A stretch of 16,929 bases of DNA from Bacillota bacterium (GCA_023454175.1 JAEXRW010000012.1:1-16929), one strand, 5' to 3'. Positions 6,834 through 14,252 are shown, counted from the first letter of the stretch. Notes: a model not told the origin generated them from the letters alone. Program-made: numbers and translations.

Positions 6834-7937
6834 TCAGCCGCCGTAGACGCGGACGGGGAGGATGAGGTAGAGGAAACTGTCGCCTTCCACGGGGCGCACC
6901 ACGCAGGGGCTGATATTGGTATTGAACTCAAGGCTCACTTCGTCGGCATCGAGGTTTTTCAAAACGTCGGAAAAATACTTGGCGTTAAAGGCGATCTCCA
7001 ATCCCCTGCCCTCCAGTTTCGTGGCGACTTCCTCGTGCGCGGCGCCGAGCTCACTGTTGGACGTGATGAGGATGCTCTCCTCCCCCACGCTCATTTTGAT
7101 GAGGTTGTTGCCTTCCCGCGCCAGCAACGACGCGCGGTCGATGCTCTCCAGCAGCTCGTGCCTATTGACTCGGGCGCTGGTGGCGTGGTCCGCCGGAAGG
7201 ATCTGCCGGTATTTGATGAAATCCCCCTCCAGGAGGCGGGTGGCGATGCGGGTAAAGCCCATGTCTATCAGCGCCTGGTTTTTGGATGAGAAGATGCTGA
7301 TCTTACTGTCCTCATCTGCAAAGATCTTGGCGGCCTCGGAGAGCGTCCTGCCCGGTATGACCACCTGCGCGCTCGGATAGGACCTGCCCAGCTTTTCGTG
7401 GCGGACGGCCAGCCTGTAGCCGTCCAGCGCGACGAGTCGGATATCGTCATTTTCCACTTCAATCAATACGCCCGTCAGGATGGGCTTGGTCTCATCGGCC
7501 GCGACGGCGAAAACCGTCTGGCGGATCATCTCCTTGAACCCGTTCTGGCTGATCTCAATGGCGCCGGTCTCGGGAATTTTCGGCATCTGCGGAAATTCTG
7601 CCGCGTTCATCCCCTGCAATGTGGGCTGGGAATGGCCGCAGGATATCTTCACGCTGCGCTCGGAATCGCAGTCAAAAAACAGCCTGCCTTCGGGGAACCT
7701 TTTGGCCATCTCGGAAAAAAGGCGCCCGGGCAGCACCACGGAACCTTCCTCTTCTATGGTGGCGGCAATATGGCTTTCGATGCTCATGGCAAGATCGGAG
7801 CATTTGAGCTTGATCATGCCGCCGGCCGCCTCGAGGTAGATGCCTTCCAGCACGGGGATGGTGCCCCTTGTGGAGAGCGCTTTGGTCACGATGCCGATGC
7901 CCGCTATCAAATCTTTCTTATCACAATTGAACCGCAT
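6834..7937 (-). CDS. dnaN: DNA polymerase III beta sliding clamp
   Basis: This 367-residue protein is the usual length for bacterial beta clamps. The dimer forms the ring that tethers DNA polymerase III and other partners to DNA. Family landmarks are the start MRFNCDKKDLIAGIGIVTKA, IPVLEGIYLEA (27-37), the RLVALDGYRLAVR stretch of the second domain, KPILTGVLIE, and the C-terminal YLILPVRVYGG, equivalent to the protein-binding pocket tail (YVVMPMRL in Escherichia coli, with a short extension here). The ATG has a GGGGGAG site 8 bases upstream. dnaA lies upstream on the same strand, as is standard, but the usual downstream yaaA-recF-gyrB genes are missing. A strong terminator follows. Confidence 0.97.
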   Translation of the reverse strand: MRFNCDKKDLIAGIGIVTKALSTRGTIPVLEGIYLEAAGGMIKLKCSDLAMSIESHIAATIEEEGSVVLPGRLFSEMAKRFPEGRLFFDCDSERSVKISCGHSQPTLQGMNAAEFPQMPKIPETGAIEISQNGFKEMIRQTVFAVAADETKPILTGVLIEVENDDIRLVALDGYRLAVRHEKLGRSYPSAQVVIPGRTLSEAAKIFADEDSKISIFSSKNQALIDMGFTRIATRLLEGDFIKYRQILPADHATSARVNRHELLESIDRASLLAREGNNLIKMSVGEESILITSNSELGAAHEEVATKLEGRGLEIAFNAKYFSDVLKNLDADEVSLEFNTNISPCVVRPVEGDSFLYLILPVRVYGG

Positions 7938-8229
7938 GAGGTATACTCCCCCACTTCATAATAATGTTCGTTTAGATAACCGTAATCATAATATATGCTG
8001 TTGAAACGGTGGAAAACCCTTTAAAACCCCCTGCCCTCCAGCGGTTTGGCTGTGGGAAGGGCTGTGGAAAAGGGGAGCCGGAACAGGGTCATTCCAGCAT
8101 ACTTTTCAACAGGACGGACAACATTCATTTTTTTCCTCTATATTATTATATATCAAATATAACGTCGAGAAAAGATAAACCCTTTAATCCGAAGACGTAA
8201 ATGCCGTCGAAGAAAGGGTGATGCTGTCT
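7938..8229. other. dnaA-dnaN intergenic region, candidate second origin sub-region
   Basis: DnaA-box-like 9-mers lie on the minus strand: TTTTCCACA (8071-8063, matching TTWTNCACA), and the near matches TTTTCCACC (8016-8008) and GTTTCAACA (8007-7999). TTTTCAACA also occurs on the plus strand at 8103. They are flanked by AT-rich tracts at about 7965-7998 and 8125-8165. In Bacillus subtilis the unwinding site lies in the equivalent dnaA-dnaN gap. No gene is seen here. Confidence 0.55.
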
Positions 8230-9564
8230 TTATTCCGCGATTTTCTTTTTTATGTCCTCGATCATGGAACGGAGCTCGCCGCTCTTTTTGGCCTCCTGCG
8301 AGATCTTTTCGCAGGCGTGCATGACGGTGGTATGGTCCCGCCCGCCGAAAAACTCCCCGATTTTGGGCAGGGACATGCCCGTCATCTCGCGCAGGAGGTA
8401 CATGGCCACCTGCCGGGGATAGGCCAAATCACGGTTGCGCCGCTGGGAGGAGAGGTCCTCGGGGCGGATATTGTAAAACTCACAGACGGCTTTCCTGATA
8501 TCTGCCGAAGTGACCTGCTTTTTGCCCTGGCCGGGAGCGAGGTCTTTCAGCGCCTCGCGCGCGGTATCCAGCGTGATGCGGCGGCCGGTGAGGACGGAAT
8601 ACTGCTTGACCCTCGAGAGCGACCCCTCGAGCTTTCTTATATTGGACTCCACGCAGGACGCGATGAAATGCAGGACATCATCATCCACGTCCAGCGCCTC
8701 GAGCTGGGCCTTTTTCAACAGGATGGCGACGCGCGTCTCATAATCCGGGGGCTGGATATCCGCGATAAGGCCCCATTCGAAACGGGAACGGAGCCTGTCC
8801 TCGATGGAAGGGATCTCGTCGGGCTGTTTATCCGAGGAGATGACCAGCTGCTTTTCCTGGCCGTGCAGGGTATTGAAGGTATGGAAGAACTCCTCCTGCG
8901 TACGGTCCTTATTGGCGAGGAACTGGATGTCGTCGATGAGGAGCAGGTCCACCTCGCGGTATTTCTTGCGGAATTTATCGAAGCTGGAGCTGTCGGTGCT
9001 GTTATTGGTAATGGCGGCGATCATCTCGTTGGTGAAGCGCTCGGTGGTGACGTACATGACGTTGGCACGCGGGTTATTCGCGAGTACGTGGTTCCCGATG
9101 GCGTGCATGAGGTGCGTCTTGCCGAGGCCTGTACCGCCGTAGATGTACAAAGGATTATAGCTTTTGCCGGGGGAATCGGCCACGGCCATGCTGGCGGCGC
9201 GGGCGAATTTATTGTTTTCCCCCACGACGAAGGTCTCGAAGGTGTAGCGGGGGTTCAAAATGTGGGTGCGGGACTCCTCGTACACGGGCTTTTCGGCCGT
9301 GGAGACGGCTTTCTTTTTTTCGTCGGCGGAATACACGGTGGCCGCGCAGCCTTCCATGAACAGCGAAAGCGAATCGTTGATGAGATCCAGATAGCGGGTC
9401 TCCAGCGTATTTTTCACAAAGTCGGTGGGGACCTCCAGGCGGAGCACGCCCTGGTCCAGGGACACGGCCCGGACGGGCTTGATCCAGGTATTGAAACTGA
9501 TCTCGGTGAGTTCGGAGCGGATGTGAGTCTTGGCCCTCTCCCACAAGCCGGTTGCGCTATCCAT
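8230..9564 (-). CDS. dnaA: Chromosomal replication initiator DnaA
   Basis: This 444-residue AAA+ initiator binds DnaA boxes and opens the origin. Domain I opens with MDSATGLWERAK and includes ISFNTWIKP. The AAA+ domain shows Walker A GGTGLGKTHL (143-152) and Walker B LLLIDDIQFL (207-216). Domain IV carries the DNA-binding signature GGRDHTTVMHACEKI (407-421) and ends in a lysine-rich helix. The open frame extends 22 codons upstream to 9630, but a GGAGG (9576-9572) sits 7 bases before the ATG at 9564, and family members begin at this position, so the shorter start is used. DnaA boxes both upstream and downstream suggest autoregulation and an origin on both flanks. Confidence 0.97.
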   Translation of the reverse strand: MDSATGLWERAKTHIRSELTEISFNTWIKPVRAVSLDQGVLRLEVPTDFVKNTLETRYLDLINDSLSLFMEGCAATVYSADEKKKAVSTAEKPVYEESRTHILNPRYTFETFVVGENNKFARAASMAVADSPGKSYNPLYIYGGTGLGKTHLMHAIGNHVLANNPRANVMYVTTERFTNEMIAAITNNSTDSSSFDKFRKKYREVDLLLIDDIQFLANKDRTQEEFFHTFNTLHGQEKQLVISSDKQPDEIPSIEDRLRSRFEWGLIADIQPPDYETRVAILLKKAQLEALDVDDDVLHFIASCVESNIRKLEGSLSRVKQYSVLTGRRITLDTAREALKDLAPGQGKKQVTSADIRKAVCEFYNIRPEDLSSQRRNRDLAYPRQVAMYLLREMTGMSLPKIGEFFGGRDHTTVMHACEKISQEAKKSGELRSMIEDIKKKIAE

Positions 9565-9960
9565 GTGAAAACCTCCAAATCCGTAGCGGGGCAGCTTTTG
9601 TATAAAAGGGAAAAAAAATATATCCTTCACCGCAAAAACGGCCTTACAGGCTAGTATGCAGGGAGCGAATATACCGTATCAGCTTTGATATCTATGCACT
9701 CTAAAAAAGGGCGTACGTGATATCTACATGCTATGAACAGGTTATATACAAAGCAAAAGCTACTTATCCACAATTTTATCCACAGCCTGTGCATAAAGTG
9801 AACGGATGTTTGCCCCTTTTATGCATTTCCACTGCTGCGATACCCGCGTGCGGCATAAAAAAACATCCAGTTCCGAATGCGCCCAAGGCCTGTACCCCGG
9901 CGGTATGCCGCTTTTACGGGTGGTTATATCATACCAAAACGCCTGTGGATAAATCAAGGG
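9565..9960. other. oriC: Replication origin (oriC), dnaA-upstream part
   Basis: Boxes matching TTATNCACA are at 9764-9772 (plus, TTATCCACA), 9776-9784 (plus, TTATCCACA), 9796-9788 (minus, TTATGCACA) and 9952-9944 (minus, TTATCCACA). TTATATACA at 9742-9750 is a weaker match. A run of A/T lies at 9598-9625 just before dnaA. Position upstream of dnaA, with leading-strand gene polarity switching across it, fits the chromosomal origin. Confidence 0.8.
9686..9731. repeat. Direct repeat TGATATCTA..ATGC upstream of dnaA
   Basis: TGATATCTATGC at 9686-9697 recurs as TGATATCTACATGC at 9718-9731, a 32-base offset. The copies lie between dnaA and the perfect DnaA boxes. They could be a regulator or origin-protein binding pair; that is inference. 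Confidence 0.5.
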
Positions 9961-10130
9961 GAACGGGGAAGAATCGATGAAAAATGACATAAAAATGGTA
10001 CACAATTTGCACGGAAACGCAGGAACACGCTGCATTTGTATCTGCAATATTGCACCGGTATTTCAATTGAAATTCAAGCCATGGGAGTGAAGCCGATATG
10101 CGGGAAAATACCTTTACAGAATGGGCAGTC

Positions 10131-10160
10131 ATTCAGGTCATCATAGACGAAAACCAGGAC
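10131..10160 (+). repeat. Remnant of element B tail
   Basis: ATTCAGGTCATCATAGACG followed by AAAACCAGGAC matches GTTCAGACTATCATAGACGG followed by CAAACAGGAC at 13751-13780. No intact hairpin precedes it. Confidence 0.6.
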
Positions 10161-10362
10161 GGGACTAGGGGCCGCTCCCCAGCTGAAGCTGCGTTCCCTA
10201 CAGTTCAATGCTACAGGGCGTCAATCGGATAATGATCGTGATGCTGGGTGGCGTTACCTACCATACTTATGTAGGACAATTCGGGAAAACGCAGACTAAA
10301 AGAAGACGGGTTGGTGCAGCAAGAAGCTGACAAAAATATGTAATAATCTAGAATCCAAATGC

Positions 10363-10391
10363 TTGACTTCTTCGTTAAGCCCTAGTAGTAT
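10363..10391 (+). promoter_or_regulatory. Possible promoter upstream of the secreted-protein gene
   Basis: TTGACT (10363-10368), 17 bases, TAGTAT (10386-10391). It is more than 200 bases from the start codon, so the assignment is tentative. Confidence 0.3.
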
Positions 10392-10608
10392 AAAGATGTA
10401 AATAGTGGATAAAAACATGTAAATTATATAACATATAACGAAACTAAACAGCATATACCAGATTTGCTTATCAACCCAAGGCCCTGAACGTTTCCAAAAC
10501 CCAACAGCATTTCCGAGCGACAGCCGCCAAGGGGTGATGCCTATGATTGCAGGTTAGAGCAAATTTCAAAAATCCTGAACAGCAAATGATGAAAGGAGCA
10601 ATATTTTT

Positions 10609-11073
10609 ATGAAAAAGCTGAGAACCACAGCCGGCATCATCGCAGCATTGACCGTCATAATCCTTTGCACCAGCGTGGCTTTTGCCACCTCGGTACAGGT
10701 AACGACTTCCCAAAAGACCTACTCTAAACCTGACGTACAATATTATTACTATACCACGAATACACTGTCTGATTCCGTAACGGATGGGACCACAGTATGG
10801 AACAGTTTTACCGTGAAAGCCATCAACGTGGACTTTGACCGCATCATGTCCTATGAGTATTTAAACGCTACTCCGGTAACCACCGATTCACACCATTATG
10901 CCTTTGGATTAAAAACAGCCGTGCCGGATGGAGCGCAAAGAACCATCACCGCTACGGCATACAGGGACACAAAAACGGTCCAGTTTCAAATACAAAACCC
11001 ATACTACGTTTCCGAGGGGATGCTAATGGCCTGCAATGGCAAATTCTGGGGAGTATATACAAAGACGAATTAG
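10609..11073 (+). CDS. Small secreted protein of unknown function
   Basis: This 154-residue protein has a classical Sec signal peptide: basic MKKLR, hydrophobic GIIAALTVIILC, and a likely cleavage after AFA at residue 26. The mature part is about 128 residues, rich in Thr, Ser and Tyr (YYYYTT at 45-50) and probably all-beta, with one cysteine near the C-terminus. I recognise no family. The ATG has a strong GAAAGGAG site 10 bases upstream. Codon use is more AT-rich than in the flanking housekeeping genes, which may indicate later acquisition. The following gene encodes a lipoprotein on the same strand, 70 bases downstream beyond a GC-rich stem-loop, so the two may form an exported pair. Confidence 0.82.
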   Translation: MKKLRTTAGIIAALTVIILCTSVAFATSVQVTTSQKTYSKPDVQYYYYTTNTLSDSVTDGTTVWNSFTVKAINVDFDRIMSYEYLNATPVTTDSHHYAFGLKTAVPDGAQRTITATAYRDTKTVQFQIQNPYYVSEGMLMACNGKFWGVYTKTN

Positions 11074-11088
11074 GGTCCCGATCCAAAA

Positions 11089-11123
11089 GGGCGGTCCGCG
11101 GCAGGACAGGCTGCGGACCGCCC
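11089..11123 (+). other. GC-rich stem-loop between secreted-protein and lipoprotein genes
   Basis: GGGCGGTCCGC (11089-11099) pairs perfectly with GCGGACCGCCC (11113-11123) across a 13-base loop. It is followed by AAAAAA rather than a T-run, so it is not a canonical terminator on either strand. It could block 3' exonucleases or set relative expression of the two genes. Confidence 0.7.
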
Positions 11124-11143
11124 AAAAAACAGGCGGTGCAGCT

Positions 11144-12469
11144 ATGAGATCCAAAAGCATTTTATTCATCGCAACTGCAGCAGTGCTGCTCCTGTGCTCC
11201 TGCCAGACCTCTCCGCAAAAGGCTGCGGTTATCGGCAAGGGGGACAACAAACTGCAGAAGACCATCGCAGCGTCCCCCGCGCCGGGGAGCCAGCACTTCG
11301 ACGCGAAAAGGTGGGAGGAGAGCTTCTCGGCGCCACAGCTCCGGTGCGAGATCAAGGCCGACATCACCGTACCGGAGACAGGCGAATTCCCCGTATTCAA
11401 AGTAACAAAACGCACCTTCGACGCGGTACTTATCAACAGGATCATCCGGCACGCGGCACCGGAAGCGACGGGCGTACGGAAGACCCAGCCGACAAAGGAG
11501 GAACTGACACAGAAACTGATAGAGGCGAAACAGGGGGAGTACAACCCTGACAGCCAAAAGTGGGAGCCATTCCCGGGACAGGACGAACAGATCGCTCAAA
11601 TCGAGGAGCAGATCAAAAACGCGCCCTCCGAGGTATACGGCCCCATCCCGGACGGGCCCGCCCCCCTGCCCATCGACAACACCTATAAAATGCCCGACGG
11701 AACCCGGGTGTATATAACGGCAACTGCAAGCATCGCTTATATCCACAACTATGATACGGGGATGGTACAGTTATTATCCTGGATCACAGACGGAGGATAC
11801 GACGGAGAGCCTCCCGTAAAAGATCTGAAGAACGTGAAGATCAGCGCCGAGGAGGCACAGAAGGGGGCGGAAGCATTCCTGAAGGAGCTGGGCATCCAAA
11901 ACATGGGCCTGGCCTACAGGGAGAAGGCACGCATCATCAACATCTATACGACCAAGAACATATCGGAGGGATGGTCCCTGACCTTCCGGAGAAACGACGG
12001 CGGGAGCACCCCCGAGGACCTGGAATCCGTGCCGGCATCGGGAGGGCTCAGCCTGAAAACGGACGAATACGCTGAAAGATGGGAAATGGAGACCATAGCC
12101 ATATTCATCGATGAATATGGCGTGCGGGAGTTTGACTGGAGCTTCCCGCTGGCAGTGACGGAAGTCATGAACAAAAACGTCCCCCTCATGCCCTTCGACC
12201 AGATGAAGGAGGTCATCCGCAATGCCGTCAAATACGGATTCTCCAACGCGGACAAGGGGTGGCTCAACGGCAACGATTATTATATGACGATCGACAAAAT
12301 CGTGCTGTCCAACGTGCTGGCGCCCATCATGGACGACCCGCAACACCAGATGATGATACCGGCATGGTTCGTTTACTATACGGACGTGATCGGCGCAAAG
12401 TCTGTTATTGCCATCAACGCGATAGACGGCTCCAGCATCGACCTTTTTATGCGCAGCAGCAACCAATAG
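11144..12469 (+). CDS. Lipoprotein, DUF6034-like
   Basis: This 441-residue lipoprotein precursor has a lipobox LCSC with the lipidated Cys at residue 20, after MRSKSILFIATAAVLLL. The mature protein begins with a Ser/Pro/Ala linker, then a mixed alpha/beta body including PDGTRVYITATASIAYIHNY, a YGPIPDGPAPLPIDNTY proline stretch and a C-terminal VFYYTDVIG-like strand region ending in AIDGSSIDLF. The overall pattern, with a 'GKGD' segment after the linker, recalls DUF6034 proteins of gut Clostridia. That match is from memory and the function is unknown. It would be anchored on the outer face of the membrane. The open frame extends to an ATG at 11036, inside the previous gene, but the lipoprotein signal and an AGGCGG site 7 bases before 11144 set the start. 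Confidence 0.8.
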   Translation: MRSKSILFIATAAVLLLCSCQTSPQKAAVIGKGDNKLQKTIAASPAPGSQHFDAKRWEESFSAPQLRCEIKADITVPETGEFPVFKVTKRTFDAVLINRIIRHAAPEATGVRKTQPTKEELTQKLIEAKQGEYNPDSQKWEPFPGQDEQIAQIEEQIKNAPSEVYGPIPDGPAPLPIDNTYKMPDGTRVYITATASIAYIHNYDTGMVQLLSWITDGGYDGEPPVKDLKNVKISAEEAQKGAEAFLKELGIQNMGLAYREKARIINIYTTKNISEGWSLTFRRNDGGSTPEDLESVPASGGLSLKTDEYAERWEMETIAIFIDEYGVREFDWSFPLAVTEVMNKNVPLMPFDQMKEVIRNAVKYGFSNADKGWLNGNDYYMTIDKIVLSNVLAPIMDDPQHQMMIPAWFVYYTDVIGAKSVIAINAIDGSSIDLFMRSSNQ

Positions 12470-12496
12470 ATTTGAAAAAAATAAAAACATTGCCTT

Positions 12497-12535
12497 TGCC
12501 CGTTCAGCCATACCGGACGAACGGGCATTTTATTT
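12497..12535 (+). terminator. Intrinsic terminator of the lipoprotein gene
   Basis: TGCCCGTTC (12497-12505) pairs with GAACGGGCA (12519-12527), followed by TTTTATTT. Confidence 0.88.
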
Positions 12536-12553
12536 CAATTTGCTGCAAGCCGG

Positions 12554-12581
12554 TTGATTCGTTTACTATATATGTTATAAT
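12554..12581 (+). promoter_or_regulatory. Promoter of the amidohydrolase gene
   Basis: TTGATT (12554-12559), 16 bases, TATAAT (12576-12581) with an extended -10 TGT immediately upstream. It lies just after the previous terminator and 40 bases before the start codon. Confidence 0.75.
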
Positions 12582-12621
12582 CGGGTGAAACTAAAAAAGC
12601 AGGATCTGGTGAATCGTTACC

Positions 12622-13398
12622 TTGAACATCATCGACATGCACGCACACATCTTCCCGGACAAGATCGCGGAGAAGGCCGCGCAGGGGATCGCGGATTTCT
12701 ACGGCCTGCCGCTCAGCTTCAACGGCACCATCACACAATTAAAAGCCAGCATGGCGGAGGGCGGCGTGACAAGCGCCATCGTCTGCTCGGTAGCGACCAC
12801 AGAGCACCAGGTGAAAGCGGCAAACGACTACCTGGCCTCATGTGTGGGAGACGGGCTGTACGCCCTGGGCACGCTGCACCCCGATTTCCCCGATCCGGCC
12901 GAGGAGATCGACCGAATGAAGGAATTGGGCCTGCTCGGCGTGAAGCTGCACCCCGACTTCCAGCGATTTCAAATCGACGACCCGAAGATGCACCCCATTT
13001 ACGAGGCGATGGCCGGGTATCCGCTCCTCATCCACACCGGGGACAAGCGGTACGATTTCAGCGGGCCCGAACGGATGGCGCGGGTGCTGGACCTTTTCCC
13101 CGACCTCGTGGTCATCGCGGCGCACCTGGGGGGGTATTCGCAGTGGGAGAGCGCGAAGCAGTGCCTGCTGGGGAGGAATCTTTTCATCGATACCTCCAGC
13201 GCGCTGTGGGCGATGCCGCCGGAGGAAGCGAAGGAGATCATCCGCATGCACGGGGCGGAGAAGGTGCTGTACGGGACGGATTACCCGCTGACACCGCACA
13301 GGGACGAGATCGAACGGGTTAAGCAATTGGGATTATCCGAACATGAGGAACGAATGATCTTCCACGACAATGCAGCGAGATTGTTTAACATAGCGTAA
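12622..13398 (+). CDS. Amidohydrolase-family metal-dependent hydrolase
   Basis: This 258-residue TIM-barrel hydrolase of the amidohydrolase_2 (PF04909-type) group is expected to be cytoplasmic. Metal-site features appear in order: DMHAH with H7 and H9 on the first strand, GVKLHPDF (106-113), LLIHTGD with H138, AAHLGG with H168, and YGTDYPLT with D220. The family hydrolyses or decarboxylates small ring or amide compounds, and the substrate cannot be assigned. The start is TTG: an in-frame TGA lies at 12610-12612 and the first ATG (codon 6) would remove the first strand. GGTG at 12608-12611 is the only ribosome-binding candidate, so initiation may be weak. It has its own promoter, and no terminator is seen before the repeat block that follows. 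Confidence 0.88.
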   Translation: MNIIDMHAHIFPDKIAEKAAQGIADFYGLPLSFNGTITQLKASMAEGGVTSAIVCSVATTEHQVKAANDYLASCVGDGLYALGTLHPDFPDPAEEIDRMKELGLLGVKLHPDFQRFQIDDPKMHPIYEAMAGYPLLIHTGDKRYDFSGPERMARVLDLFPDLVVIAAHLGGYSQWESAKQCLLGRNLFIDTSSALWAMPPEEAKEIIRMHGAEKVLYGTDYPLTPHRDEIERVKQLGLSEHEERMIFHDNAARLFNIA

Positions 13399-13437
13399 GC
13401 CAATCACATGCGTGTTGCACGGTTCACACCTATATCC

Positions 13438-13463
13438 GGGCGGCCACGCAGGGCCGCCCCTAC
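13438..13463 (+). repeat. REP-like hairpin element B, copy 7
   Basis: GGGCGGCC (13438-13445) and GGCCGCCC (13452-13459) form the stem, then CTACGG. It is nearly identical to the hairpin at 6671. It may also serve as the 3' end of the amidohydrolase transcript. Confidence 0.78.
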
Positions 13464-13493
13464 GGCAGCGACCCGCAGTACAATTCAACCGAA

Positions 13494-13780
13494 GGGTCGC
13501 TGTGGGCAGCGACCCCTACAGTACAGTTCAAACTCTCATTATCATGAAGAATAGTTCAGACACAAAGAAACGAACACCGGGAAGGCTTCGCGGCAACAGT
13601 TCAGACTATCATAGATGGCAAACAGAAAGGGTCGCAACGGACCACGGGTCCGATGGGCAGCGACCCCTACAGTACAGTTCAAACTCTCATTATCATGAAG
13701 AATAGTTCGGGCATAAAGAAACGAACACCAGGAAATGCTTCGCGGTAAAAGTTCAGACTATCATAGACGGCAAACAGGAC
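13494..13780 (+). repeat. Tandem duplication of element B (135- and 152-base units)
   Basis: Unit 1 (13494-13628) and unit 2 (13629-13780) share the hairpin GGGTCGC/GCGACCC, CTACAGTACAGTTCAAAC, TCTCATTATCATGAAGAATA, AAACGAACACC, GCTTCGCGG and GTTCAGACTATCATAGA. Unit 2 carries a 16-base insertion in the hairpin loop that makes an inner stem, CGGACC (13638-13643) with GGTCCG (13647-13652). No gene is seen in the rest of 13399-13856. Confidence 0.88.
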
Positions 13781-13856
13781 GCTGAATCGTTCTTTCCATC
13801 TTGTCAACCGGATCTGAATGCGCTCCTGACGCAAATAATGGCATACGCTTCTTTTA

Positions 13857-13885
13857 TTGACACTGAAACCGAGATATAATATAAT
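13857..13885 (+). promoter_or_regulatory. Consensus sigma-A promoter for rpmH
   Basis: TTGACA (13857-13862), exactly 17 bases, TATAAT (13880-13885). A second TATAAT overlaps at 13875-13880 but is wrongly spaced. This implies an rpmH leader of roughly 95 bases. Confidence 0.9.
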
Positions 13886-13987
13886 CATGTAGCATTGTCT
13901 GAAAGTATCGCAATATTTCTTGCGTTTTTCATTTATAATGCGCCAAAAAGATTATCAGACAACCCGGAAAGTGGAGGAATTTTCGCC

Positions 13988-14122
13988 ATGCTTCAAACGT
14001 ACCAGCCGAAGAAACGGCAAAGGAAAAAAGTACACGGCTTCCGTGCCCGCATGAAGACGAAGAGCGGACAGAAAGTGATCCGCGCGCGCCGCAGCAAGGG
14101 CAGGAAAGTCATCTCCGCCTAA
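13988..14122 (+). CDS. rpmH: Large ribosomal subunit protein bL34
   Basis: This 44-residue, strongly basic protein has the invariant bL34 body: TYQPKKRQRKKVHGFRAR, then MKTKSGQKV, RARRSKGRKVISA. It belongs to the 50S subunit. GGAGG (13973-13977) lies 10 bases before the ATG. The open frame extends upstream to 13895, but the family start and the ribosome site fix 13988. It is the first gene of the rpmH-rnpA-yidD-yidC-jag cluster. One difference from most members is the start MLQTYQP in place of MKRTYQP. Confidence 0.97.
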   Translation: MLQTYQPKKRQRKKVHGFRARMKTKSGQKVIRARRSKGRKVISA

Positions 14123-14131
14123 GTAAACAGG

Positions 14132-14226
14132 GGCCCCGCGCCAATATTTTGAACGGGGCCGGCACACAGGCGTGCCGCCGGAAAAATGGGCGGCAGCGGC
14201 CCCCACAGCTAGACCTGGGGGCTTTT
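14132..14226 (+). terminator. Stem-loop series with attenuator-like terminator after rpmH
   Basis: Three stems lie in a row: GGCCCCG/CGGGGCC (14132-14160), GGCAC/GTGCC (14161-14176), and GCCCCCA/TGGGGGC (14199-14222) followed by TTTT. The last is terminator-like but has a short U-run. It probably reduces read-through from the highly expressed rpmH into rnpA and beyond. Confidence 0.65.
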
Positions 14227-14252
14227 CTACTAAGTCGTTAACCCAGCCACCA

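Larger units (their letters stand above)
9961..10608. other. Gene-free interval between oriC and the secreted-protein gene
   Basis: I see no gene here. It holds a degenerate hairpin-element tail (10131-10160), a TTCCCTACAGTTCAATGC fragment near 10195-10212, and an AT-rich stretch at about 10385-10460. A one-mismatch DnaA box (AGTGGATAA, 10404-10412) lies in that stretch. A possible promoter is listed separately. The Shine-Dalgarno GAAAGGAG for the next gene is at 10591-10598. Confidence 0.5.

Noticed and set aside
9565..9630. Longer dnaA start at 9630
   Set aside because: GGAGG lies 7 bases before the ATG at 9564 and the family N-terminus begins there; the extra 22 residues resemble translated leader.
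8218..9654. Plus-strand open frame of 478 codons
   Set aside because: It is the antisense shadow of dnaA, whose motifs are unmistakable on the other strand; the translated product has no family features.
11089..11129. Stem-loop called as an intrinsic terminator
   Set aside because: The stem is followed by A's, not T's, on the plus strand, and there is no U-tract on the minus strand either.
11036..11143. Upstream start for the lipoprotein gene
   Set aside because: It would overlap the previous gene and the stem-loop, and would bury the lipoprotein signal inside the protein.
13412..13705. 97-codon open frame in the repeat block
   Set aside because: It runs through the tandem hairpin repeats; the repeated peptide is a by-product of the DNA repeat, and no ribosome site is seen.
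13494..13780. CRISPR array
   Set aside because: Only two long, similar units with no short regular repeat-spacer alternation and no cas genes nearby.
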